NCBI GenBank assembly: GCA_029379385.1
Contig: CM055611.1
Coordinates: 25,696,092 to 25,760,091 of the forward strand
DNA length: 64,000 bases
Reading direction: 5' to 3'
Source of the DNA: Quillaja saponaria
Lineage: Eukaryota; Streptophyta; Magnoliopsida; Fabales; Quillajaceae
In this document: positions 24,001 to 35,759 of the stretch, one piece after another
Layout: every line of letters begins with the position of its first letter
Position numbering within the stretch: the stretch's first letter is position 1
The notes under the pieces: generated by a model
What the model saw: only the letters and a program-made list of their open reading frames with translations
Told to the model about the DNA's origin: nothing
The model's database searches: none
Position numbers and translations under genes: made by a program

Positions 24001-25345
24001 AGGCTTGTGAGAGTTGTATGCATGAGAAAGAGAGGGATTTAATATTTGTGGGAGAACCCGTCACGAGTAAGGGTGCTAGAAAGATTAGTAGAGACGTGAC
24101 TAGAGTGAGTGAGAATATTAAGCGTAGAATATACTCTTTCTATGTAATCTTTTTTGGACTATTAGTGAATTCTTTCTCATCTGTGGATATAGGCAAGGGA
24201 CTGAATCACATTATATTTTGTATTGATGTTTATTTCTCTTCTCTTCTACTTATATTTGTATGGATATCTTTTGTTATTTTTAGTATAACTCATTGAAGAT
24301 TGAGGAAAATTTCGTATAATTCCTAACAGTCTCAATTCTACTTGTGTTTCGAGTTCTCTCAACACAACCTGTCCTAAGTTCATACCAAGAAAAATGGTTG
24401 TGGTAGGTTATCTTGTCAAAACTCACGAATGGCTATGTCTCAACTGTATTTTATCTACCCTTCCCTATCTCTAAGATCTCTATATCTACCTGAGCTAGCT
24501 TCTGCATAATGTAATAGGTAAGTGGTCCACAGGACCACAGCCTTTGTCTTTCATCTTTCTTTCAAATGTAACAATAGTGGGACAGGTTACAGGAACTATT
24601 TGTTTTTTTTTTTTTACATCCCTTACTTTTACTTGATGAATGACATATCACATATGCACTTACAAGATTTTGTGGACACAAACATTAGGTACATATCATG
24701 CCAAATAAATGAAAGCAATTTCACTCGAGCCAATTAACACTAAGTGCATATTTTTTACCACCTAATTAATTAACCACCTGCACTAACATAGAAAAATTAC
24801 ATCATTCTAATCTGAGAGATACATACCGATCCTTGATAGGTTTCAACAAGAGCACCAGCCCCACCAGATGCAAAATTCACTCCATGGTAGAAATTGGCAT
24901 AGCCCGGCTTTAAAAATGGTGGAATCGGTGGCAAGTTTTGCATATTCAGCTACAAGCACAAGAGAGTATGACAAAAACAAGATGAACAAAGAAGCTTACA
25001 TTATTTGGAGACAGAATATATGGTTGTTGTACCAAAATGGATTTGTACAAGCAATAAGACATAACAAAAAGATCTGCAAATCTTACCAATAAAATCCGAT
25101 ATCAAACGCCCATCCGAGAATCTTCCAGTTGGGAACTTAAAGTAGGTTTCTCCGTAAGGCCAGAAGTTTGCTTGATCAAGGGTTGTGGTGCTGATGTAGT
25201 TATTGTTACCAGCATCAAAGATAGAATCTCCAAAGATGAAAAAGGGAGCATGTAATTTGCTTGAATGCTTGGATACACTTAAACCAAAACTCTTTGAGAC
25301 AAGGCCTAGAAAGAAAATCAAGAATAAAGAGCTTAGCCTTGCCAT
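21018..25345 (-). CDS. GDSL esterase/lipase copy D, interrupted by an intronic LTR retrotransposon and a 1-base frameshift in exon 2
   Basis: Exons 25087-25345, 24827-24949, 22000-22230, 21492-21738 and 21018-21265 have canonical borders. The start at 25345 matches the MSRL start of copy C; an ATG six codons upstream is also open. Block I FIFGDSIFDAGNNNY, block III SIGANDY, CCGTGPYRG and block V WDSYHPTE are all conserved. Exon 2 is 123 bp, whereas the frame requires 122 or 125: an extra base (C on the plus strand near 24932), absent from copy C, shifts the AEYAKL reading so that the rest of the exon no longer matches the family. Intron 2 is about 2.6 kb, against 119 bp in copy C, because it contains the LTR element at 22462-24328. 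The other four exons show no decay, so the frameshift is either recent or an error. Confidence 0.82.
22462..23055 (+). repeat. 5' LTR of the intronic element
   Basis: Begins TGTAGAGATTTGATCC and ends CCAACA. It contains a TATA-like GTATAAATATG near 22714-22724, which could act as the element's promoter. It pairs with the repeat at 23741-24328. Confidence 0.88.
23283..23530 (+). repeat. Imperfect tandem repeat inside the LTR element
   Basis: A GACGTGGAAAGGGCTTATCA unit recurs at 23283, 23363, 23424 and 23501 with changes, giving spacings of about 80, 61 and 77 bases. Each unit also carries AACCYA...GATGAGA and a GATGG...GAGTT segment. Confidence 0.75.
23741..24328 (+). repeat. 3' LTR of the intronic element
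   Basis: Begins TGTAGAGATTTGACCT, ends CCTAACA, and is followed by the target duplication GTCTC. It is co-linear with the 5' LTR throughout. Confidence 0.88.
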
Positions 25346-27627
25346 GACTGGCTTCCTTCTCATTGTTGTTACACCTATTTATCAGATACCTAAATGAATA
25401 ACTCTGTTTCTATTTTCTTTGATGTTTGGAGATAAGATATGATGATTCCTGAGGTTTTGTTTGAAAAAACAGAAACGTTTCTATCAAACATGAAAAATGC
25501 TAAAAGTCAAAGTATATTATATATTTGGCTTAAATTCAGATATTTATATGAATTTGATGGGTTTCTTATAAATGTGTAGACATGGGCTTTGTAACCGACC
25601 ACCATTGGCGTTGATTAGAAGTCAGTTGCATTACTCTTATGGAATCATTATTTTGTATTTGATTCTTATCTTATAGGGACAGTCATGTTTTTTGTGTTGT
25701 TTTCTTGTGGCCATATAGCCAGTTCTGGTTTCTATCAGACATAGCTGTCTGTCAATAGGAGTCATTTTTTTTGTGTGGACCCGTCTTATCTTGTCATTTT
25801 CCTGATACATTGGCTTGAAAAACTTGGCACCAAACAAGCGGATACGACTTGTTTGAGGTATCTGCGACATGCTTTGTTTTCATTTGATTATTAAATTTAA
25901 TCACATTTATCGTGAAAGAAATTTAATACTCATCTAAGAGTTCAGTGTAATTAATTTTTTATATAAACCCGTTTATGAGTATTTTTTATTTGGTTTGTAA
26001 TGATTTTGAAGATGTTTCTTATTCTTGAATAATTCAGATTTAGTATTTTCTTTATGATCTGTTTGCCCTGTTTTTCCACACACAAAAATAAACCTGGCAT
26101 CATCTTATTTGACTCTTGAGGCTGAGAAATCACTTATGCATGTTTGCACATGTGACAACAACATAATTAATTACTTCAATTAAATCATTGACCTTAATGT
26201 GAAATGCGGGAATAAAATGTTTGCTTTCAATTTGTTTCTTTGACTATTGAAAAAGCAATGGTTTTAGCTTTACTAACTTTTTGTTTTCACTAAAGTCTTC
26301 ATAACCAATAATTGAGGGAATGGGGAAGTTTGATTTGGAAGGCCCTGGGGTGTTCAAACCTATTTATAACACAATCTACGTTTCACTTTGCAATTGCAAG
26401 AAAAACTTCCAGTATTGTGTGCTCTCAAAAGGGTTAGGTTGAACTTGTTTACAATTTTAGCATTAACTAACGCAATGACACAAACATGAGCATTTGACTC
26501 AAATATATATTACCAGTTTTTATATAGAATATAAAAAGGTTAACATGGCCCATATCTCAAGATGACAATAATAGAGTTAAATTTTTGTTTAATTGACCTT
26601 TGTTTGTCTTCCTTTCTTTATTTGGATGATTGAGAATATAACTCAACTAAAAAAGTTCAGAAAAATACTAACAAGCAGTAGAAAAACTAGAAGCAGAAAG
26701 TAAGTTTTCTAAATTAACAAGTACAACAAATGACCAGACAGCAGAAACATTCTCAAACAATCACATCATCTATATTTTCCATCTGTAGCATATCTTTCTA
26801 TTCATATCAGAATCCTTAATTATTCTGCATTTCTAAGATGTCTCCCTTCATTTTGTGTTGGAAAAATTCCTCATTGGGGTTACCCACAAAATCTCATAAT
26901 GACAAACAACTACATAGTTAATTTGTTGGTTTAATTGTACTTTTAAAACTTTATTCCACTAACCTCAATGATTTACTTTAAGGGAAGCAACTGTTTTTCT
27001 CCATAAAGGTATGCAGGTTGGAAGAGTGGAAAAACTGTTCTAGTACAGTAGCAAACACATATCAAGCATTTGCTAAATTTATCTTGTTTCTCTAGTCTTT
27101 TCTTTCTTATTAACTATTCTGTTCCTTTCAAATGCTGCAGGTTTTCTGTTTCCTAATTAGCCAATTTTCTTAGTTTGCCAACACCATCTCTTATACAAAC
27201 TATTGCCACAGCTTAGGCAGAAGACCACTTGCCTAATACAGAACATGCTTAAAATAAATTTTTTACTCTGGAGGCATTGAGTGCACAGATTAAAGACTAC
27301 CTTAGAAGTCAAACAGGAGATTTGAGAATCATTTACATATAAATGAAGCATTTCCAAATCACATTAGTATATCCAGTGATACCCATAATTCCAGTCTATG
27401 ACAAAGCATATCCAAGAAGATCCAGATATGGGTTTATTTCACTTCCAAGGTTCAAGCTTCAACCCTGTTTTTCCTCCTAGCTAGGATTCCTATAATTATG
27501 GGACAAACTACAGAAGCAATCGAAAGGTGAAAGCAAGGAAAGTTGTTCTAGTATGTTGGATTTGACTCAATCTTCAGAGCCATCATGGTACCAAAAAACT
27601 TCAACATCAAAGTGAAATTTTCCACCT
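25346..27627. other. Intergenic spacer between LEA-2 gene and GDSL D
   Basis: No gene supported on either strand. The left part holds the GDSL D promoter (no clear TATA box; TGATAAATAGG lies near 25375). The right part should hold the LEA-2 gene's 3' untranslated region. Confidence 0.5.
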
Positions 27628-28623
27628 TTATATGTAGAAAGCTAAAGCACAATTCATTGACATGATGTTGGAGTTCTTGAGAAAAGAAGCCTGAAAACAA
27701 ACATGAATATAGTTGCAAATTTTACATACCTGCCATATGAAAGGAAAGAAAATGAATCGGTAATAAATTTGTGCATACCAGGTGATTTTTAATGCCTTTT
27801 GAGATGAAAATCTCATTAGTGAAAGAAATCTTGCTCAAATCAATGTTTATATCACAGTCTACTCCAACCTACAAAAAAGAATTACATTTATGATTAAAGA
27901 AATCACATGTCTTACAAGGAAATCGTGCAAATGCCAAACATGTATTCCCCTTTTTGGCAGGTTATTAACAGTTAACTTCTGAACTCCTGTTGTTGTAGAA
28001 GTTTCAAGTATCTATAAGGTAAAATAAAAATAAAACTTGACCTTGTATGAAAGAAATGCAATACAAACCTTTATCTCTAACAGACTTGTATGAAATACCC
28101 AAAGGTGAGCTCTAACATCACCTAATATTTTCATCTGAGCTATATTTTCCCTTGACTTATCTTGCAATGATACTGCAGAAGTGATTTTACTGAGATTGAC
28201 ACATCGCAACAAAACACGTGTTTCCACACTCACATTATTGCTGTGAGCAGGCTGAAAGAATCGAGGAATCCGAATGAGTCCTACAGGAAATCCATCATAG
28301 TAAACATGAAAATTTGAAGAACTATACCCTATGCCAACCTTGTTCTGGTTTTGAGCATTGAGGGTTAAAGTGAAGACAGAGGAAACAAACAGGGTCTGAC
28401 TAGAATTAGCATCAAGCATATAGGAATTTAAATTAAGTGCTTGAATGGAGAAAACAGGCTTTTGGGGTTTCATGATGAAGATGACAAACAATGTAGCTAA
28501 TACAACAAATATAATTGTAATCAAAAGGAAGATTAGCAGAAAAAAGCAACATTTTCTGAAAGAATAAGCTGAGAAAAGTTCTTGGCAACAAAAGCCATCT
28601 GAATGCTTTGGAAACAAATCCAT
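27628..28623 (-). CDS. LEA-2/NHL-type single-pass membrane protein
   Basis: Three exons: 28069-28623, 27779-27868 and 27628-27690, both introns phase 0 with GT/AG borders, giving 235 residues. A short basic/cysteine-containing N-terminus is followed by a long hydrophobic segment (about residues 25-51), then KPQKPVFSIQALNL, the usual entry into the LEA_2 (Why-fold) domain of plant NDR1/HIN1-like proteins. The domain continues with a strand-rich region (FTLTLNAQNQNKVGIGYSS). The family members are plasma-membrane or secretory-pathway proteins, several linked to defence or stress; no catalytic role is known. Exons 2 and 3 encode the domain end and are inferred from splice signals and frame. No start other than the ATG at 28623 fits the topology. 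Confidence 0.75.
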
Positions 28624-30934
28624 AGCTTATTATCATCTTGAAGTTTAGGCTAATTAATCGAACTGTAATGTGTTATGTTTATTTTCTAATTGTCAAAAGG
28701 GTACTTCTTCAATGAGGAGGAGGAATGTGATGTCTTTCTTTTAACAGTAGCCTTAGCCCCTAGGTTATTCCTCTCTGGATGGACATATACCAAGACCTTC
28801 TGGAAAGCAACTTATGCAGAAAGTAATGACTTTCTTCAAACTGTTTGCTATTATTCTTCTAGAGTCTTATGCGATGAGTACTCTTAATACAGAAATTTCA
28901 GGACAATCAGCTGAAACCATTGAGTTCAATAACCAAATTATATTGACTTTTGATCATCAACCAAATATAAAAAGATAAAGCATAATCTTGTGTAGAATTA
29001 TATAAATGACATGATGTATATCTATCTATCTATCTATCTATATATATATATATATATATGCATCTCCACCTTGTGGATCAACAAGATCCAAGATTGTCAA
29101 TTAAAATACATACTAAGGATAATGACTGTAAAGGGGTAGGTCATAAGTTTAAAGATCCTAGACACATAAATTTAAATTTTTATCATGATGAGGCCTTCCA
29201 AAAAGAGTTCTAATCTACAGCAAATATGGTTATAGTATTCCACTTATAGAAAAATCTAACCTTTTTTTTTTACTCAAAACAGTAGTTTTGATTAATGACA
29301 CAGTCATATATAATCATAATAGCAACATAAGAACGCATCCACACTTAATCAACTCGAAAGACTAAGCTGATTTTTCTAGAAACAATACTTAGTTACTAAT
29401 GGACACTAGAAAAAAGAAGTAAATTTCAAATGAGATCTATCTCTCGTTAGAGATAACATCGTGCGCATGAAAGAATTTACACTCCACCCGGTATAATACA
29501 AACTGCACTTAGCATATATTAGAAATATATTAATCTCATAATGAAATAATTTTCATGAAGGGATCCTGAACTAAGCATTTAGAGGAAGATCCCAACTCAG
29601 TTTTGCATAGGTTCCTAGTACAACTCTCAAAATCATGTCTTCCCCTTCATTATCCGAAGTGCTAGGTACAACAGCCCCTCTTACACCAGACCTTTCTACC
29701 CCACCAACACAAAAAAATTGATAATATATTTGGTCCCCTCCTACAGGTTCAGTCCCAGTAATATTTGTAGTTTAGGGTAACCAACCCAACAAGTACTCTG
29801 CTCCCTAAGCTGGTAAGAATGCTCCACATAAGGCATTTCACGAGAGTCATTTCCTCACTTGAAGGCTGGAGAAGAAGTTGATGGATCCCATCTCCATAAG
29901 GCTAGGCAATGCCAAAGCAAATAATGTATGCAATTTCCAAAACACAATTTTATATAACATTTTCCCTAAATTCTAGGTATGAATCTTCAACCTCACCCAA
30001 TTTTGCAACAAGGGCAGACCTAAAATTAAGAGACTATATTTTCCAATCCCAACATTTACGGCCCTTGAACCTAATCCCTTCACATTTGCCCCCATCTTCC
30101 TGGTGCCCATGTTCAAATATTTTATGTGCTTCAAACACATGCAACCACAAGCAAATGTTGTGTCAATGCTCCCCACGTGGCTGGACATGATTTTACTGTC
30201 TAATAGAGTAAGTTGACAAATAATTACCTAAAACCCTTTCTTCCTTCTACTTTTTCCCTCAAAACATTACTTGGCTTACTTTCAAAAGAAGTTTTTTCCC
30301 TAGTGTGTTTTCGTTTCTTGGTAGAAGATTTTCCATATTTAGCTGTTCCAACTAATTCTGAGACTGCTGCTTTTCTCAATGAAAAGCAAAAGCACCCAAT
30401 AGTTCACTATAAGGCAGAACTTCCTCACAAGAAGTAACCAAGCACTAGTGCCGAAAACGGAAATATTCCACAAGAAAAACAGTAAAACATATCGAAGACA
30501 TACATGAAAAACTGAACGACATTCCATAATAGAATGATCATGATGACAAATTGACATCAAGTCAACATTATCAGCTATCAGCACTGTATAAAAGTTCAAA
30601 TATTACGATCCATAAAAAACATCAAACAAACTGAAATAACCAAATCCAGGTCTTTAGAAGGAAAGGACACCTAAGCACCTATACACTCCTATACTCCATT
30701 AGCTACCAGACAATACCCTCCACACAAGCTTAACCGCAGTGTTACGAGTTTTGAACTTCATCCCCATAGTAGCAGGTGAAGAACATTCCTGAAACTTTCA
30801 CAAAGTTAAAGCAAATTAGTCCTTTCAATGAGAATCAAAATAAAAGATAGTGGGGAAGACAAAAATTGTAGAAGCTAAACAGGAGATGAAATAGACTGAC
30901 CTGTAGCTTTATTTACATAAAGGTAGAGAGTTAC
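28624..30934. other. Intergenic region with a low-AT segment of unknown origin
   Basis: Contains the LEA-2 upstream region and, at about 29570-30200, sequence clearly less AT-rich than ordinary spacer, but without a convincing exon or a recognised transposon domain on either strand. The end near 30700-30934 should be the ERF gene's 3' untranslated region. Confidence 0.45.
29020..29060. repeat. Compound (ATCT)n/(TA)n microsatellite
   Basis: About five ATCT/TCTA units followed directly by about ten TA units. Confidence 0.85.
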
Positions 30935-33302
30935 TCAGAGAGTCCCTTTCAGAATGTCATCCCAGCTCAAAGTGTCTATAGAGTTTCCACAATCCTGAGT
31001 TGTATCTGCACTAAGCAAGGTATCCAACGAAGCATCCATGCAGCTCTCTTCATAGGGCGCCTGAAAGTATTTCAACTCAGAGTCAATAGTTGCCAGCTCC
31101 TCAGATGGTGTGTTTCCAGAATTTCCACTCGCAGCTACCACATTCTGAGAGTTAGACTTCAGTCTTTTGGTAGGGTTGGCATCTTCCACATAGTATGATT
31201 CATCTTCTAATGCAGCAGAAAGCATGGATGAGATCTCCGGGTACTGATCTACCCACCCAAACTCTGAATAACCATATGAATTACTCCCCTGATCTGAACT
31301 GAAATACTGGGGAACATCATCAGAAGGAGTAAAGGGTGCGAACCCTTCTACGTTAGAGAAGACTGCGTTCGTAAGTTCTCTGTCATCTATGGGAGAAATG
31401 ATCTCTTCATCAGTGACAGCTTTGATGTCTCCCTGCACAGAGTCCAGGAAAGCATCCATGTTATCCACTGAAAATGCTTTCTCCGGATCAGGCTTTACAG
31501 AAGGCTTTTGGGGTGCAACTGGAGCCTCCTCAGGGAAATTCACCTTGGCTTTCTTGCCACGAATTCTTCTTGCTTCAGCATCATAAGCTCTGGCAGCATC
31601 TTCAGCAGTGTTGAAAGTTCCAAGCCAGACTCTGACCCCCTTTCTTGGGTCACGAATTTCAGCCGCCCATTTTCCCCATGGACGCTGTCGGATTCCCCTG
31701 TACTGATTTTTCCTCTTCCTTGTTGAAGATCCCTCAGGTGGCCCATTGGATTCCAATGATTTGTCAGTGGATAAACCTTTAATGTAATTTGAAGAAAAAT
31801 CAATATCCACACACAAGCATGAATCAGGAAATAGATATATATTTTACAGCAAAAAAAATTATCAAGGAAAAACTGGATCATATATTATAAGGTGTCTACT
31901 GGTATACCTAAGCAAAATATCATTTCCTAATTTTCCAAAAAGAGAAAAGTTATGTATGTTTTGTAACCCCTGCCATTACCCCAAACAAAAGGAAACATGA
32001 CAACAAGAATAATCATGCGCAGAACAACTAGTTTAGAAATTTACACATTATTCAGTTCAATAATACAACCAATTACGACCAAATCACCAATTAACACAAA
32101 CCATTTTCCAAAGAAGCTTCCATAGCTTTTATTACGAATATAACATCTATGAATAAGTCACATAACCAAAATTTCAAATTTCATTTCATAAATTATTAGG
32201 TAATAACCCCTTATACCTGTTAAGAAAAGTAATCACGCCAAGCAAAATAATAACCAAAACAGAAGCAGAAGAAACTAGAAGCAATTAACATAAATAACAA
32301 AACTGAACTACACTGATAATTGATCATCGACTAATGAAAGGGAGGAGACAATAAACTTTATCCTGTAACCTTTGACTACGATTTCCAGATCAATGATTAT
32401 TATTATTTTTAACAAGAAGAATTACCTGAAAATGATAATCAAATCAAATAAATCACCTCAGATCGGAACCAAAAAATCATATACCATTTGGATATAATTA
32501 ACTTCATTGTCAGGAGAAAAAACCTTTTCTAAAAGGACATATGTAAAAAAGATGAGGGTCAAAAAAAAAAAAAAAGGAAAGATTTTTCTCACTGTTTTCT
32601 GCTACCAAACAGAATTTTCATGCCTATAGGCTACAGAGATTAGAGAATAAAAAAATTGCAATAAAGGAAACCTATGTTCCAGTGGTGAAAAAATGTAAAA
32701 CTATCTGAACCAATCTTCCAATAATAATAACTACCAGTTACAAAATTAAAAATTTCATATTAGATTCTCTCCAGTCATAAAAATCACACATCCAAACATT
32801 AAATATATTAATTACTACCATTAACATGTCAAGATCGTTTATTTATCAACTAAAAATCACCGCCGCCACAAAGAATTAATGTAATGGATCGAACACAAAG
32901 GTTAACAATATTAAAAATATTGAAAATCAAGAATTCAATTCCACCAAGTATATTCAAAAGAGCTTAATGTACATGCACAATCATAAAGACTAGTACAAGC
33001 AAAAATCAGAAATGGTTACCACGAGAAACACGAGGCTTGGAGGTCTTCCTAGAGAAAGAAGGAAGAGGCTTAACATCCCCAAAAATTTCTTCATCTTCCT
33101 CATCAGTTTCAGAATCATCCTTGAATTCCTGAAAATCAGCTTCAAAATCATCATTAAAATTGAAGAACTCCCTCTTCACGAGCTTTGAATAACGCTTCCC
33201 TGAACTGGGTTTCTTCAAATCGGGCCAAAGGTGCTCAGCCGTGACACGGCGAGACCTGGGGTCCGCCGGAATGTAGTCGGAGATAATAGCACCTCCACAC
33301 AT
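30935..33302 (-). CDS. Group VII ERF transcription factor (RAP2.12/RAP2.2-like oxygen-sensing ERF)
   Basis: Exon 1 (33020-33302) and exon 2 (30935-31776) join across a 1.24-kb intron (phase 1, GT/AG) into 374 residues. The protein starts [13 protein letters not shown]: Met-Cys exposes Cys2, the N-degron that plant cysteine oxidases oxidise in normal oxygen so that the factor is degraded, and which stabilises it in hypoxia. The [16 protein letters not shown] block and an acidic stretch follow, as in RAP2.12/RAP2.2. A basic RKRK (114-117) precedes the AP2/ERF domain (about 119-178: [12 protein letters not shown], then WLGTF, AARAYD), which binds GCC-box or HRPE-type sites. The C-terminus ends in an acidic/aromatic segment ([13 protein letters not shown]), a likely activation region. 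Expected role: activator of hypoxia genes, nuclear when stabilised. Everything needed appears intact. Confidence 0.93.
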
Positions 33303-35759
33303 GGTTTTTCCACCCTTCTGTAAATTGATTCAGACAAAGTGAAAAGGATTTATAAGGAAAAAAGTTGAATCAGAATGAGATTTTCTTCTTCAATGAAAAA
33401 AGCTTGAATTGATAATAGCAGAAAATGAAAATGGTTTCAGGGTTTTTTTTTTTTAACGGGGGGGAGAAGTTGGTCAGCTTCTATATAACCGTGAGGAAAT
33501 GGGGGTCGGTAAGAAAGCTGGAGATACCAAATATGAGATTACTATTTTGCCCCTAATTCAGGTATTGAATTACAATGACTATGGTATTGGAAGTTGACAT
33601 TTTAACAGTGATGGACTGACGGTCAGGAACTAGTCATTCCCGTGAGGTAGAGAGTCTTTTTATTTTTATTTTCTTTCTTTGTTTATTTATTTTGCTGTTT
33701 TCATTCTTCAGAAAGAAAAATATATGAAATTTGGGTAAGAAAATCCATTTTTTTAAATTATACATATAATATTGTTAATATAAAATAGAGAAGTTTTGAA
33801 TCTAACTTTTTATCCAATATGTAGTTCAAAAATAAAATCTATATGTGCGATTTAGAAATAAAATTGTAACTATTATTAAAAAAATTAGTAAGTTAAAGTC
33901 GTAAAAACGAAAAATCAAATTTGATACTTATTTTTAATAAGTAATTTAATTATAGCAAACTTTTAGAAAATTTATTGTCTACATTTGGTAGTCCAATAAT
34001 GATGTTTTCAGTAAGATGTTTTCTCATCCTTCAATCATTATATTGTAATAAAGTATTAGTCTAAAATAATTAGAATAATGATGAAAATAAATTATGTACT
34101 TGTGGTTTTTATCAAATAATTTTTTTGTGTGGCAAAAAAAATAAAAATTCAAAAGTTAATATTAGAAGTTTTTGTTATTTTAACTAAAACTTCATTGGCT
34201 TGTTTATTTTATATTATAGTAAATGAGCAGTATAATTTCAGAAATTATTTGTATCAATTATGACTTTTAATTAATAACAAAATATATATAAGAAAAGAAA
34301 ATTAGTTTGGTTGAAAGAAAGGAAAAGGTGCCCTACCCTACAAGAGGTAGGATTTACGGAACATCATTGTAAATAAGAAAAGGCAATAAGACTTCATTTT
34401 GGAGTATGGCGTTAAAAAAATGGAATAAATTAACAAGTCAAAAGGACAAAAATGTAAATTTACAAAAGTTTCCTAAATTAAAAAGTTGCCTTAATTTTTG
34501 GCTACGTTTGTTCTAGCCTTCTAGGATGTATAAGATATATGAAAATCTGATCTCAGATATGAAATAATTATTAATAATAAATTTTGTTTATAAAAGGAAA
34601 ATTTTCCTTCTTAATATCATTCATTATAAAATCTGCCCAAAAAAATTTATTCTCAATTTGTTCCCATTCTATTTTTGATTAAAAAAAATAAAAAATAACC
34701 TTGATTTTTAAGTAATATCATTAATGATAAATAAATACGATATGTGATTTTGTCTAATCAAACTAATAATTGTTTCTCAAAATGAAAAGCTTCTTTTTCT
34801 TTTTTTTCATATTCAAATGTTTTTTTAATTATAAAATCTAGTAATCAGATATGAAATTCAAGAGGATATAAAATGCACATTTGCCTCATTTCTTATTCAT
34901 TACAAAATTTGCGCATTTAAAATAAATTTTTTAATAAGAGTGTAGAAGAGTACATATTAAGGTACAATAAATATAATCTTTGAAAATTAAAAATTTTCAA
35001 ACACAGTATTTATGAGATAAATTATATTGAAATCATAATTAAACAACGAAAATAAATATTACAAACTTTTTGTATAAGATTTTTCTAACATGTGTCTTAA
35101 AAACATTGGTTAATAAGCATTTAATCCCATCTACCTACATCTATTTTTATGGAAAAAGGCTCTCATTTATTAGAAGGCTCCACAATATATTCTTAAAATC
35201 AAAATAAATTATCCTCAATACATTTTTATTATAAAAAATCAATATATTATTTTAGACCCCACAATAAATTTTACACCATTTATTATTTCATTTCAAAAAT
35301 TATAAATTTTTGGTTTATTTTACTAAAAGTTTCCGGAAGTGTTTTTATTTTAGTATATATCAGTTTTAGAAATTATAAAAATATTTAGAAAGGTGTTGTT
35401 TAGATGGAGTAATAGTTCTATATGTTTGGGGGTGATAAAGACATATTAGAGGATGGGACTTCAAAACTAATAAATAAGATATTTTTCTATAAAAGTAGAG
35501 GTTGGTAAATATGATTAAATGTTTCTTAACTAGTGCTCTTAAGGGTACTCATTCAAAATATCATTTGTACATATTACATTGACAAGTCAGTTATAAATAT
35601 GTTTTAAAATAATTTCTTAGAATTTTGTCAAAGCCATATATTAATTGCCATTACAATAAATGTAAATGCAGTAAAAATAAAATAAATAAAAAGAAATATT
35701 TTTATAGAAAATGTTAAAAATTCATTCGTTAATAAATATTTACACTAGTATGTATTAGA
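33303..35759. other. ERF upstream region and AT-rich spacer
   Basis: About 33303-33550 is the probable ERF promoter/leader, with a T run and a GGGGGGAG tract. Beyond 33700 the sequence is AT-rich with no supported gene. Confidence 0.5.

Larger units (their letters stand above)
22462..24328 (+). mobile_element. Complete non-autonomous LTR retrotransposon inserted in intron 2 of GDSL D
   Basis: Two direct repeats of 594 and 588 bp, each running TGTAGAG...AACA, flank a 685-bp interior. The flanking bases are GTCTC on both sides (22457-22461 and 24329-24333), a perfect 5-bp target duplication. Right after the 5' LTR comes TGGTATTAGAGCC (23058-23070), a one-mismatch match to the usual initiator tRNA-Met primer site; a purine-rich AAAGGTGGACA precedes the 3' LTR. 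The interior has no gag, protease or polymerase and consists largely of an imperfect tandem repeat. The size is between TRIM and LARD classes; the primer and terminal sequences look Copia-like. The LTRs differ by many substitutions and small indels, so the insertion is not recent. It lies antisense to GDSL D. Confidence 0.9.

Noticed and set aside
24018..24296. 92-codon open frame in the 3' LTR
   Set aside because: Lies wholly within the LTR and has no equivalent open frame in the 5' LTR.
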